Source: Megamerina dolium | Lineage: Eukaryota > Arthropoda > Insecta > Diptera > Megamerinidae | Length of the DNA stretch: 64,000 nt | Assembly (NCBI GenBank): GCA_963854835.1 | Contig: OY978525.1 | Span: 111,055,417 to 111,119,416 of the forward strand | Direction of reading: 5' to 3' | Shown: positions 1-10,576 of the stretch, piece by piece | Numbering within the stretch: the stretch's first letter is position 1 | Layout: each line of letters opens with the position of its first letter | Program-made: the position numbers and the translations under genes | Notes under the pieces: generated by a model | The model's database searches: none | What the model was told of the DNA's origin: nothing | Seen by the model: only the letters and a program-made list of their open reading frames with translations

Positions 1-827
1 ATCAAATCCGCACGAACTTATTTATACTGAGAATATAAAATGATTTTCTTAACAATTTCTTTAGTGTTGATGCAAAAGTTCGTAACCCAAGTGACATAAA
101 CGTCTGATATGCGAGATTTTCTTGTGATGGAATGGAGCAAATAATTGTCCACTTTCTGGGAAAAAAATAAGGAAAGTTATAATCACAAAATGATTTAAAA
201 GATTTAGCAAATTTTTGGAAGCGACTAATATCCATAAGTTATAACTTAATCCATAATTGATTAGAACGTGCTTTTCTTTTCGGTCAGCATATACAATTAG
301 TTAATTTATTTCTTCCCATTTTTTGTATAAAAAATTATTTTCAAATCACAAATCTATCATTGCAGACTTACCCTGTATATCCACTTAAAGACGTTCTTTA
401 ACAATATCATATTGCAACTAGTGCTATTTAGTTGCTTGTTCAATTCATTTAATACACTTCGCCTCTATAAAAAACAAACAGAAATGAATATTTGTGTGTG
501 TGTATATGTTTGATTTTTTTATTTGGTCAATTCTTTTTTTTTTTCCTTTTGTTTTATCCTTCATACATATCTTTAAATAGGTGCAGTTAATAATATGATT
601 CCATCAACATGAATTTAAGTGTGATTTTTATGACGTGCAGCATAAAATAAAAATATACTTGTGTGAATAATGAATGCATACGTACACTTTATGTTGCATG
701 AATAAAAAAAAAAAAATAATGTTTTTTATGTGCTACAAGCAATTTTATAGATTTTTGAGTACTTAGTATTACGTATGTTATGTGCTATCAAGTCGTCTCA
801 TTGTAAATATGATCATAATATACATAG
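1..827. other. AT-rich DNA, no gene seen
   Basis: AT-rich stretch with short poly-T and poly-A runs (about 529-546 and 703-715) and a short GT-rich run near 490. Open frames here are short, lack recognisable domains and look like chance. No transposon ends, RNA genes or regulatory sites could be supported. Confidence 0.5.
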
Positions 828-2174
828 CACCTTGATCAAAAAGTTCCCGGAATAACCACCGTGCGGCACTCCCATCGTTCCAATTTGAGTTCTGTTTTTT
901 TTTTTTTTTGTTAAGTTGGTACATCTGTTGTTGATATTCCCTCCAAATATTAGCATCATAGCTTGACATTTGCAAAAGTTACGTAGCAGGCTTAATATTA
1001 ATATTTGAGGCAAATGGAGGTTCTTTAGAAAATCTGCGTTTTTTTCGTAGTTTTTTTCTTACACAACAAGATAAATAAGTAAATATTTTTCGGCTATTTT
1101 CTTCTCAATTTATTCGATAGTACCTTCCAGTGGCGTATCGCTTCCAGTGCTTTTCCAACTTTTCGATACCTTGTGTGTAGAAGGATTTATCCTTTGAGCC
1201 AAATCTATTTTCACTGGAACATTTTTTTTTTTCAAATCTGCGAACAACTAGTAATCACTGGGAGCCAAATCTGACGAATATGGTGAGTGCGAAAAGCAAT
1301 TCGACACGGAGCATTGTCTGAATGAAAAACGAACTTTTTTCTTTGGCATTTGAATCCGTTTTATTGCAATTTCATTCTTCAATTGCTCCAATAACGCTGC
1401 GTGATATTCGATATTGATGGTTTTCCCATTTTTAAAGGTAGTCGATAAATATTATACTGTGTGTATCCCCAAATACAGAGCCTTGCCAGCTGACTGTGGA
1501 GTTTTTGGTTGCTTAGGAAAATATTTAGCGGGCATTCTCCATGCAACTGATGGACATTCGATTCTGGTGTATAATAATAAATCCATGTTTCATCCATTCT
1601 CACACACTAACGCAAAAAATCTGGACTTTTACGCGTAAGCAGTGTTAAACAGCTCCCTGATTCATCGAAAAAACCTTGTGTGTGGTGTGGATGCAACCAG
1701 CTGATATCTTTAGAATGTCAGCTAGCACACAGCATTTCACTTCTTGATTTTCCATTACGATTTTCATTGTCTTTTTAATTTTTCCGGCTGTAACAGCCCC
1801 ATCTGGACGACCTAATCGTTCAGCGTCATTTGTGATTAAATTTGGAAACAACCGACCGTTTAAAATTAACCAACCACGAACAAATGGTTATTTTCGATGG
1901 GGCAAAAGCCGGATAAGATTTTCTAAGCCATTGCTGAGCTTGAACGGTGGTATTTGCTCATTAATAAGCAATATTTAATCAAAATTCACTTTGTTTTTTT
2001 TATAAAATTATAAAAGTTGTGTCACTTAAACTACTTAAAATAAACAATTAATGGTACGAATCTCATGAAATTTTGACAGGTATCACCTGAAGGTTGGTAT
2101 TATTCAAAAATAATAAGGATATGGTATTTGTAGCGCCACCTCTTGGTCAGTCCCGGGACTTATTGAACGATGTG
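828..2174 (-). mobile_element. mariner-family DNA transposon with both TIRs, degenerate
   Basis: Both ends read as terminal inverted repeats. The left end at 828-852 begins CACCTTGATCAAAAAGTTCC, and the reverse complement of 2150-2174 reads CACATCGTTCAATAAGTCCC; they continue as a ..GGA/..GGGA match. The 1.35-kb length is normal for mariner. The interior encodes a broken mariner transposase on the minus strand. TA dinucleotides lie near both ends, as expected for this family, but exact boundaries may be off by a few bases. A poly-T insertion at 895-909 lies near the left end. It is inactive: no frame crosses the whole transposase. Confidence 0.75.
1040..1990 (-). pseudogene. mariner transposase remnant
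   Basis: Minus-strand frames carry diagnostic mariner blocks. The N-terminal linker reads DAERLGRPDGAVTAGKIKK (1760-1835), and the first catalytic block reads DETWIYYYTPESN (1560-1600), followed by a degraded GKPSISN block. In the family these belong to a DD34D transposase that cuts and pastes the element at TA sites in the nucleus. Stops and frameshifts separate the blocks, so no protein longer than about 75 residues is open. The degree of decay suggests an old copy. Subfamily is uncertain. Confidence 0.75.
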
Positions 2175-2524
2175 TTATAATGTTCAACCGAGGGGACGTT
2201 AATTAATTAATTGTCGCTTTTGTGCTCTCTATATGAGTCATGGTTGCCATTATATTGGCGCGAGCCTAAAAATTGTATGGGGGAGATGGGGTTAATAATG
2301 TCAAAAAATGGGCAAAAAACCCTACAGCTTCCCCAAAATTGCTCCTATAACTGACACCCAATTCATTTTTCTTCCAAAATACATACATACATGTTGGGAA
2401 CATGTTTCGCCTCTAAGATTACTTCATCTTCAAAATTAAACTCTTTACAAAATTCATTTCCAGCGATCCCAGAACAGCTTTAAAGTGATATGAAATAGTT
2501 GATTCCAAATACTTTTTGCTATTT
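2175..2524. other. No gene seen
   Basis: Unclassified AT-rich sequence between the mariner end and the RTE fragment. It includes a short GGGGTTAATAATGTC-like motif and a small ACAT repeat at about 2381-2393. No coding signal was recognised. Confidence 0.4.
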
Positions 2525-3187
2525 AACATTTCGGTGAACGAAGGCAACACGAAGTATCTAGGGTCAACAAACAAAGAGTCCCGGCGTCGTGCACAGCACG
2601 TCACTGTTGACAACTACGCTTTTGAAGTAGTAAGGGACTTTGTTTATCTTGAAACCAGCATTTGACGTCAGCCTTGCAAACAGGTGCTACTTTGGGCTAA
2701 GTAAGTAATTGAGAAGTCGAGCCCTCTCTCGAAGAACGAAAAACTACACTCTACAAGTCTCTCATCATGCCTGTCCTAACATATGGCGCAGAAGCTTGGA
2801 CAATTTCCACCACGGATGAGCGAATGCTTGGAGTTTTTGAGAGAAAAGTCCTACGTAAAATCTTTGGACCTATTTGTGTTGGTGGCGTGTACCGAATAAG
2901 GTACAACCATGAGCTGTACGTGCTTTATGCCGATATTGATATAGTAAATCGAAGAACACGCTCCAGCTAAGAAGGTGTTATATTCGGAATTCGCTGGAGG
3001 ACGACGGCGAAGAGGAAGACTTTACCTCCGGTGGAAACACCAAGTACTGCAGAACCTGATGGCGCTTGGAATTTCTAACTAGCGCCAGCTAGCAAAGAAC
3101 AGAGATGGCTGGCGAAGCCTGTTATATTCGGCCTAAATCGATATTCGGTTGTTATGGCCACATAAGTAAGTAAGTAAAGTAAGTAAA
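2525..3187 (+). mobile_element. RTE-like LINE, 5'-truncated 3' end (copy 1)
   Basis: Plus-strand frames show the C-terminal part of a LINE reverse transcriptase: VNEG (about 2530), then a degraded VRDFVYL block, then LTYGAEAWTISTTDERM, FERKVLRKIFGPICVG and RIRYNHELY (2770-2930). Family members continue with a WLGHVERM block. Two related copies lie at 55.7-56.5 kb and 59.0-59.8 kb. The element ends in CCACATAAGTAAGTAAGTAA, a short (AAGT)n tail typical of RTE-type 3' ends. The 5' part of the element (endonuclease and RT fingers) is missing, as expected for truncated insertion. Frameshifts make it a pseudogene. Clade assignment to RTE is from memory of the motif set. Confidence 0.7.
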
Positions 3188-4481
3188 GGGTTATCCATTT
3201 TGCGGTTTCAAAAGTAAATGTAAATAAAACACATATAAAATATTTTTTATCATGATATTTCTTTTTTATTATAAAGTTTGAACGTTGACATTATGTGTGA
3301 AATACTACATCATTTAAATGACCACCACGCGAATTGTTGCAAGCATCGATTCTTTTGAGGTAATTTTCGACCACTTTTTGACACATATTGGGCGGTATCT
3401 CAGCCATAACGTGACGAATGTTGGTTTATAGGTGCTCAAGAGTTAAAGGTTTATCTGCATAAACACGGTCTTTCGCGTAGCCCCACAAACAAAAAGTCAA
3501 GCGGTGTCAAATCGCATGATCTTGGTGACCACTTTTTATCGCCACGACGAGAAATTACGCGGCCACAAAATTTCTCTTGCAATAAAGCCATATTCGCTCG
3601 AGTTGTGTGGCATGTGGCACCGTCTTGTTGAAACCACATATTCTCTAAGTCGTATTCTTCAATAGCAGGCAAAAAGAAGTCGGTTATCATATGACCATAA
3701 CGCTCCGAATTGACGGTGACAGTCGTTCCATCGTCGTTTTCGAAGAAGTAAGGTCCAATCACACCTCCGGACCAAAGAGCGCACCAAGCAATGACTTTTT
3801 GTGGATGTAGTCGCCTCTCTTCAATTACTTGAGGATTCTCAGAACCCCAAATACGACAATTTTGTTTGTTAACATACCCACCGAGTGAGAAATGTGCTTC
3901 GTCGCTGAAGAAAATTTTGTTCGAAAAATCGCCGTCCACCGCCTGTTGTTCAAGCACCCATTCGACGTATCTACGACATTGTGAATGGTCAGTTGTTGTG
4001 TGAGCTGGATTTTATATGAATGTAGGTGTAGATCCAAATGCAAAATACGCCATAATGTGCCGTAAGACAGTCCTAATTCCTGAGAACGACGAGGAATCGA
4101 CATATTCGGGTCTTCGGCAACACTTTCACTTACAGCAGCGATATTTTCGGTGGTACGAGCTAAACGATGATGCACAGGCCCTACAATATCTGTAACCGAT
4201 CCAGTCTCTTCATATTTCTTCACAATTTTGCCAATTGCTTGCGTAGTTGGACGATTATGTAAACCATAATCTCCTCTTAAAGCACGATATGTGTCTGTGG
4301 CAGAATCACCATTTTTGTAGTAGGTTTTTACAATTTTAATGCGTTGTGCGATAGTTAAGCGATCCATTTTCGCAAATGTCAGACTTTGAACTGAAAAAGA
4401 AAGGAATTGTTTTAACAACTCAGTTTGACAGATGTCGAATTCTAGCCCTATACTTTTGAAACCGCGAGATGGATAACCCTT
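3186..4481 (-). mobile_element. Tc1/mariner superfamily element (DUF4817 type) with long matching TIRs
   Basis: The left end AAGGGTTATCCATTTTGCGG (from 3186) matches the reverse complement of the right end, AAGGGTTATCCATCTCGCGG (to 4481). The match runs on into TTTCAAAAGT on both sides, about 30 bp with two mismatches. A TA flanks each end. The 1.3-kb body holds a single transposase on the minus strand. The element sits in the (AAGT)n tail of the RTE fragment to its left, so it arrived after that LINE. The TIRs are much better preserved than most elements in the window, suggesting a fairly young insertion. Confidence 0.85.
3291..4367 (-). pseudogene. Transposase, DUF4817 HTH + DDE_3 type, frameshifted
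   Basis: Start at 4367 (MDRLTIAQRIKIV). An N-terminal helix-turn-helix (residues about 1-60) is followed by NIAAVSESVAEDPNMSIPRR and the second HTH ending LGLSYGTLWRILHLDL. A frameshift near 3950 shifts into the catalytic part: first D in FFSDEAHFSLGGY, second D in MWFQQDGATCHTT, third D in SCDLTPLDF. I count 41 residues between the second D and the D of TPLD, a DD41D spacing. A second frameshift near 3490 breaks the C-terminus. The last codons (HLNDVVFHT) are still visible before a stop at 3291. It would bind the TIRs and cut at TA. Two indels would have to revert for function, so this copy is dead. Confidence 0.85.
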
Positions 4482-5139
4482 TAGTTAACATTTCTCCTCT
4501 GCATTTTTACCAAATGGAATCATTGTTCCTACACATAGTTGCCCTGAAATCATTTGTATTGTAAATGGGTGAGATGTCGAACCTACCTTCATTAGTTTTT
4601 CACTTTCAACATTTTACCGGAACTTGCTCACCTCCATCCATCTCCATCCCTTAAGAGAACGCCTCTACAAAATTGATGTTTTTAGTGCGCGTAAAAAAAC
4701 TAATCAAAGTTTAATATCAAATAAATATAATATTTATTAAATAAAGAAAATATTTGATTCGATGCTTGCCAGATTTCCGAAACATTGATATTAATCCCAT
4801 TATTCATATCATGCTTTTATCGCTCACTACAGCCTTAATGTGAACATTATTAAATGCAAACTCATATCTTAATAATCGTATTTTAAATATATATACTTAT
4901 TTAAATATTATTTCATCTTATAAATTGTGGAATTGTAAATAAATTAAATAAATTTTTAAATTTTTATTGACAAATAAATTTTTATAATTAAAAAAAAAAC
5001 TAGTAGCTTGTATGATAACTGCAATAAAAATGTCTCAAAAAATATGTGTCCAATAAAAGCAAATAATATTTTATTTTTTTCATGAACAATTCAATTTGTG
5101 TTGAAAGCAATGTAGTTTACATGCTTACATACGAGTACA
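4482..5139. other. AT-rich DNA, no gene seen
   Basis: Very AT-rich sequence (AAATA/TTAAA runs around 4720-5080). No open frame with a recognisable domain, no inverted repeat and no tandem array seen. Confidence 0.45.
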
Positions 5140-5532
5140 TACATTCTGTCAAATAAGTACCCGGAAATTCTCATTTTTAATTTTCCCTCAGAATATTTAA
5201 AAATAATTTTTTCGACATGGTTGAATCACCAAATGTTTTTTTCAACATTTCCAACGTTTTGCCATAAGAAATTTCGTGTGAAACACACAAAAATTTCACA
5301 CAAACTCTTTGTTCGATATTTTTATCCATAGTAAAAATCGCAAAGCACACAAAAGGTTGACTTGTTCCTAATGACGCCGTAACCAAACTAAATGACACAT
5401 AGCAATAAAATTTCACAGAATAGTGGCTGACAGTTGTGCCAACCTGGAAAAACAAAATTTTTTGAAATATTCTCAGAGGGAAAATTAAAAATGAGAATTT
5501 CCGGTTTCCGGGTACTTATTTGACAGAATGTA
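5140..5532 (-). mobile_element. Mariner-derived MITE with ~60-bp TIRs
   Basis: The two ends are near-perfect inverted copies. Left TACATTCTGTCAAATAAGTA at 5140 equals the reverse complement at 5532, and the match continues through AAATTCTCATTTTTAATTTT to GAATATTT, about 60 bp. The right arm has an extra GTTTCC (about 5503-5509). TA dinucleotides bound the unit. On the minus strand a start at about 5329 gives MDKNIEQRVCVKF and MLKKTFGDS, matching the N-terminal HTH of mariner transposases. The frame then runs into the opposite TIR. So this is an internal-deletion derivative that kept only the first HTH, mobilisable only in trans. Confidence 0.8.
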
Positions 5533-6236
5533 TATGTTGCTTAATTATGGCAAAGAGATTGTGTGGCAAAAACTATGAAGTATGAATGAGTTGAGAATGA
5601 GGCAATAAATTAATTTGCCAACTATTCAAATAAGTGCACGCATATTCGCATATATATTTACACATACATATGTATACAGTTGTAAGTTGTCAAAATACAT
5701 GCATAGCTACTATGATAGCATGTATAGAAAATAGATAATAATAAAATATTAACAGCTCCCGTTGCTGTGGCACCAATAGTATTAAACCACCGAATATATT
5801 GTACAATATTCGACCACATATAAATAAATAATCACACATTGGCTTATTTAAGTCAATAATATTATATCAAATTCCACACACACACACACTCGCACACACT
5901 TTATTGCATTACAATTAAAATAAAATCGATTTCTTGTTATCTTAAAATGCGAATATTTTGCATGCAATTCATAAACTTGTACAAAATACTTTTCAATATT
6001 TTTGCAATGTACATCCACCTCATTGCGTCTCAATAACGCAAAAGACATTGACACAGAAATTGTCAAATCGTTTGTCATAAATTGACAACAGCGTGCGTTT
6101 ATGTACCAAACGACATAATATTTTAATGCAGAGTAGTAATGGCGATTACTATCATGGTCTCTAGTTACTATGAGAAGAGAAGTGGTTGTCAGACTTGTCA
6201 ATTTGCGTAAAGCACTTAAGGAAAATTTCCTTATCA
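5533..6236. other. AT-rich DNA with a short (CA)n tract, no gene
   Basis: Contains a (CA)n microsatellite at about 5875-5899 and ordinary AT-rich sequence. An open minus-strand frame of 129 codons at 5848-6237 translates to low-complexity, cysteine/valine-rich sequence over the CA tract. I do not treat it as a gene. Confidence 0.45.
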
Positions 6237-7005
6237 AAAATAGTCAAGTACAAATCTTAGACCAACTTATTCGAAATGACTCCCATTTGCCTTCCAGCAC
6301 GACTTGAGACGATCTGGTCACACTCATCGATCGCGAGACGCACTTCATGCATGGGCAAATTGTCCACTACACAGACAAGGGCTCGCTTCAACGACTCAAT
6401 ATTTGGGTGTCGAGTATAGCATGCGATGCCCTCTAATACGGATCACAACTTGTAATCCAAGGGGTTGAGGTCTGGACTACCAGCTGGCCAATCTTCCGTT
6501 GCTATAAAGTCCGGAATGCTGTTTTTTAGCCATAATCGAGTCGTTTTTGACTTGTAAGCCGGAGCAGAGGCCTCTTTGGATCCTCGGGATGAGTTGGGAT
6601 GCTTGTGTGTGTGTGTCGCTTGTACGTGCTGAGCCCAAAATCTTCATGGACATGGATTTTTGTGAAATTTGCATTTCCCCCGATAAGATTTTCTGTTTTC
6701 GCAGCGAATTTCGGTCAATTCGTTTCTTAACGGCTTTGATCGCTTTCGGAGTTCCCACAATGAGCGGATGGCCGGATCTTTAAACGGTCTCGTACTCCAT
6801 CAGTATCCTTAAACAACTTCACAATATGATATACAAAATTGGGAGTGATTCCAAGCGGTCGCAACGTCCGAAAGATATCGCCTTTTCCCATGTTGCACTT
6901 TAGTAGGCCAACTAGAACAATTACGACTTTCGGTGTTGCCCCAATCCATGATTGTAAACAATTGATGCCACATAGAGAAATCAAAACACGCTGAACGCTG
7001 CAATT
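6237..7005 (-). pseudogene. Tc1/mariner-superfamily transposase remnant, internally deleted
   Basis: On the minus strand the N-terminal half reads GKGDIFRTLRPLGITPNFVY, then PSAHCGNSESDQS and a TPKAIKAVKKRIDRN block with a ..SMSMKILG HTH segment (6650-6760). The C-terminal half is joined directly: FIATEDWPAGSPDLNPLDYKL (6440-6500), including the third catalytic D, then a degenerate NIESLKRALV segment. The central catalytic segment with the first two aspartates is missing. A (GT)n expansion at 6601-6615 interrupts the middle. Several frameshifts and stops are present. No TIRs were recognised. It belongs to an insect family distinct from the mariners elsewhere in the window. Confidence 0.75.
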
Positions 7006-7218
7006 ATTATGGATTCCACATTATTTCGTCTTTAGATTATCGCATCAAAATGACATGTCCTCTTAAAATATTTCAGATCGGTGAAAGAACACCGTGGATG
7101 TATTTCTTGGAATCTTGCACAAGATCTTCAGACTTATTTCACTGTCGGCAGTCTCTGAATAATGTATCTACATAAATTAGTGCTATTCATTGATATTGAC
7201 TAAGCTAGGTCGAGGATG

Positions 7219-7525
7219 CCGTAGCTCAGTGGCTAGTGTGTTGTCCTTCTATCCTGTAGATCGTGGGTTCAATCTCGGGATGAAGCATAACAATTTAATA
7301 TTTAAAAGATTTTTCTTTCGAACGGTACCCACCTGTCGGCAAGCAATTGGCAATTCTTCCCGCAGTTACAATTTGCCATGGAAAAGCTTCTAAAAGAGCT
7401 CTGTGACAAATCTCTGAAAAAGTGATGTCGCAGGAGTTCTGTCGTTCGGAATACGCACAACAGTAATGGAAGAGAGCTCTTCGGGGCTTAGAAGTGCCAT
7501 ACAAAAAAAAAAAAAAGAAAAAAAA
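7219..7525 (+). mobile_element. tRNA-derived SINE, copy 1 (poly-A tail)
   Basis: The head is tRNA-like, with Pol III box A TAGCTCAGTGG at 7222-7232 and box B GGTTCAATCTC at 7266-7276. The body contains AACGGTACCCACCTGTCGGC, GCAATTGGCAATTCTTCC, TTGCCATGGAAAAGCTTCTA and CTCTGTGACAAA, all shared with five other copies in this window. The 3' end is a poly-A tract interrupted by one G (7502-7525). A 10-bp target duplication with one mismatch flanks it: GTCGAGGATG (7209-7218) and GTCGGGGATG (7526-7535). It codes for nothing; mobilisation would depend on LINE enzymes. Confidence 0.85.
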
Positions 7526-7955
7526 GTCGGGGATGAAGAATCAGCCATTGGCAAAGAACAGGCCCAACTAGAGCTAGCGAGTACACAATAAAAAAAAAAA
7601 AACGTTTATTGAAATGTATTTCACTTGGTCAAAATCGATACGAGCGTTTAATATGTAAATTTGTAAGTCTACATATTGATATTTTGCTTTTTTGGCCAAA
7701 GTGCACCCTTCCCCCCTTAGAGGAAGGCCGCATAACCTAACCTAACCTAACCTAAGTTTACATATTGATACTATTATTGTTGTTGTTGGTTTTTTTTTTT
7801 TTTACAAATTGTCATACTTTTTGTGTAAACACATAACGCCACTTGTTGTTGGATGGCATTGCCACCATCGTCTATGGCCTATATACTATGGCCAATGCCG
7901 AAAGTTAAGCATTTTGCGAGCTTTTACATTTTCGTTGTTCTTGAACCAAAATACC

Positions 7956-7987
<32 letters not shown>

Positions 7988-8601
7988 ACATATAATAATG
8001 ACTTATTTGCATTATTTGCTGCATAGAGGGTAGATACGAATATGTAGTGATATTCGTACCTACTTGTCAATCAACATATTTGTTTATTGTTAGTTCATTG
8101 GCTGTTCATTGGTTGGTTGGTTGTTTGGTTGAATTTATTCCAATGAACCGTTCAGGGTCAGTATTTATTATTAATGTTGTTGTTTTTTGTTGTTGTTGTG
8201 ATTTTTTTCTTAAAAATATAAAAAAAATTATTATTTATGAGTTTCGAATGTGATTACCTCTATACACATATATTGTAGTTATGATGCTGAGTTGTTACAT
8301 ATGAGCACATTTATGCATATACTCGTACTCTTATATATTCATATGTCCTCATTATATTCTGAAATTTTATGACAATTTTTTCTTCTATATTGATTTCATG
8401 CTGCCCAGTAGAAAATGTAATTGTAACTGGTTCCATTTGATATTGAGTGCTCGTAAAGGGAGACAGAATTCTAGAGAAAGAAATGTAAATGTTTTATTAA
8501 TCGGCTTTGAATAAGAAAGATGTTGTTATTAAATCAACATTTTTGTTGGTTATATTTTTTCTTTTCATTATTTCATATTAAACCAGTAAGGTGGTCAATG
8601 T
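7526..8601. other. Intergenic DNA with a LINE 3' tail and simple repeats
   Basis: Holds a solo LINE-like tail (7690-7757), an (AAC)n tract at 7955-7987, and TTG-rich patches at 7773-7790 and 8177-8200. Short open frames spanning the repeats (for example 7809-8033) encode poly-asparagine and are not credible genes. Nothing else recognised. Confidence 0.45.
7690..7757 (+). repeat. Solo LINE-like 3' tail ending in (CCTAA)n
   Basis: Reads TTGGCCAAAGTGCACCCTTC, then GGAAGGCCGC, then AACCTAACCTAACCTAACC. The same arrangement (GGCCTAnGTG, CTC/TTC block, CTAACCTAA end) closes the LOA-like LINE at 61.4 kb and the SINE at 13.3 kb. No upstream LINE or SINE sequence is recognisable, so this is probably an extremely 5'-truncated insertion. 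Confidence 0.5.
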
Positions 8602-9303
8602 GTCACGAAACGGTAGTATTGACCCCTTTTTTGGACAGTCTGAATGAAATGGCTTTTGGAAGACTGCCAGAGGGTTAAAATGTTCTAAAAAATTATTCGC
8701 GGGAAATTTTCACTAGAAGTATTCTCAGACAAAATCTTTTTACAAAATCTTTATACAAAGAGCGTAAAAGTCCACAGAAATTAAAAAACAAATCTGTCCC
8801 CTTGAAATATACGACTGTATCTCTTATAGCGACAGTTTAGTGAAACTTTTAATAATTCCAAGTTTAATGTGCACTAGAGAGAGTAGTATCTTCTCTTTTG
8901 GCACCAAAGCTTTACCAATTATGTTCATGAGGAATTTGAAGAAGGAGCAGTTGGGCCAGCAGTGGAGTCACGTGTGGACTTCATGTATGACTGAAATTCT
9001 GGTGATAGCGATGGTTGCGATACTGATGTATCAAGCGCCGAACCATCACCCTCGAATAGAACTAGAATTATATTTACGAACACAATGTAACAGAATGCAT
9101 AAAAAAGTTGCATATTTCAAGAGGACACATAGACACATAGACACATAGACTTGACGTTCTTTCTATAAAGATTTTGTCTGAAAATACCCAAGTAAAAATT
9201 TCCAACGACTAATTTTCTAGAATAGTTTAACCCTCTAGCAGCATCCCAAATACCATTTCATTCAGTATCTCCAAAGCAGGAGTCAAAACGACCCTTTCGT
9301 GAG
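8602..9303. repeat. Long inverted-repeat (foldback-like) element
   Basis: The arms at about 8602-8770 and 9151-9303 are inverted copies. The left arm runs TGTCACGAAACGGTAGTATT .. GAATGAAATGGCTTTTGGAA .. GAGGGTTAAAATGTTCTA .. CAGACAAAATCTTT; the right arm gives the same blocks on the other strand, with moderate divergence. About 380 bp lies between them. A plus-strand frame within it is acidic (DSDGCDTDVSSAEPSPSNRT), like the N-terminus of some DDE transposases, but it is stop-broken. A small ACACATAGAC triplication is at 9127-9150. Class is unknown; related blocks recur at 9.3 and 14.0-14.6 kb. Confidence 0.65.
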
Positions 9304-10400
9304 AGAGCTAGTGGGTTAAATGCTCTATAAAATGATTATTCGTGAAATTTTACTGTATATATGTAAACTACATATTTCTTTGCGATATGAATGTTATTAT
9401 TTTTTTCCAACTTATTCTAAAAGCCGTCACGCAAAAAATTGCAATTTTATAAAATGGCAATAAAAAAAAATGTTTGCCTGAGAATGCAAAAAAAATGTTT
9501 TAGAGGTTTTACTATTTGGCTTTAGGTCTCTCATCCTTAGTAAGAATCATTCCACGCCCACAAATTCTGTGTCACTGTATTATTGATCGAAAAATATATT
9601 AGTAGTGTTCGCGGTTTTCCAATAACCTCTGAACTAAATCATGAGTATGACCTTTTCCGCCAGTGGAACTATATTTTAATTCATCGGCATATGTAGGTTC
9701 ATGTATACAAGTTTCCGTTTTCCTACGATAATTGATCGCATCAGAAATTACCACCAACTAGTGACATGTACATTAAGGTGAATAGTTTCCCATACAAAAA
9801 AACAAAAAAGTTTCAAAATTTCAAAATTAGTGCTCCAGGCCCAATTTCTTTTTTTTTTTTTTTGCTTTTTGCTTGCCAAAGAAATGAATAACAAAAGAGA
9901 ATTGTAGTAAAAAAAAATTAAAGCCTGTTATAGAAATTGTTTTCAAAAATTTTATATTTACTAGTAGATATTAACCCTTAATGAAAATTTCATTTCATTA
10001 TTACTACTTCGCTACTTTTATAGTTAGTTACACACTTCAAAAGAAACAGTTTATTGGTTTTTTGAGAGCTTTAATTTGATTATGGCAAAATGCATGATTA
10101 GGGGAACAGAATACGATTTTTTAGGGGTTCGTTCAATTTCATACTCATATATTAAGGAATTATAGCCCTCCGTGATAGCTTTTAATTGAGCTATCATTTT
10201 CAAAAGTCGGACAATCAACAAATGTGCTATGATAAAAAAATAAAATACATTTTTGGGGGTTTTAAAAGAGTTAAGGAAAACAAATTTTTTTTGTCCCGAG
10301 AACATGATTCACCCATCCATCCATTATCCTATTGGGTCAATACAAAATTTAAATTATATTTAGAAAATGTAAATATGCGTTTTGTTATATATCAGATGTA
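9304..10400. other. AT-rich DNA, weak transposase-like patch, no gene
   Basis: Starts with another partial GTGGGTTAAATGCTCTATAA block of the inverted-repeat family (9310-9350). On the minus strand at 9590-9750 a stop-broken frame reads KYSSTGGKGHTHDLVQRLL, faintly piggyBac-like, but I cannot support it. The rest is AT-rich with poly-T at 9848-9863. Confidence 0.4.
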
Positions 10401-10576
10401 GTAAAAAGAAATCCATTATTTTTCCAATAGATAGCTTTAGTAATCTGTATCTCGCGTTGTATAAGTGCGATCGGGTTACGCTAGACGGCATTAGAAAGAT
10501 ATGATTCCGTACTAAATAAACTTTTCAGGCAGTTTTGTGATTGCTTGACTCAGTATTGTTTGAGCACGCGTCAAAG

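Noticed and set aside
5848..6237. 129-codon open frame on the minus strand
   Set aside because: Passes through a (CA)n tract, composition looks random and no domain is recognisable.
7213..7285. A functional tRNA gene suggested by boxes A and B
   Set aside because: The same head recurs in copies with a shared non-tRNA body, target duplications and tails; it is a SINE, and the anticodon arm does not fold well.
7733..7757. Telomere-like repeat (CCTAA)n
   Set aside because: Five-base units with few copies, matching the 3' ends of LINE and SINE elements in the window; dipteran telomeres do not use this kind of repeat.
9590..9760. Minus-strand frame KYSSTGGKGHTHDLVQRLL, possibly a piggyBac-like fragment
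   Set aside because: Short, stop-interrupted and without the catalytic signatures; similarity is too weak to call.
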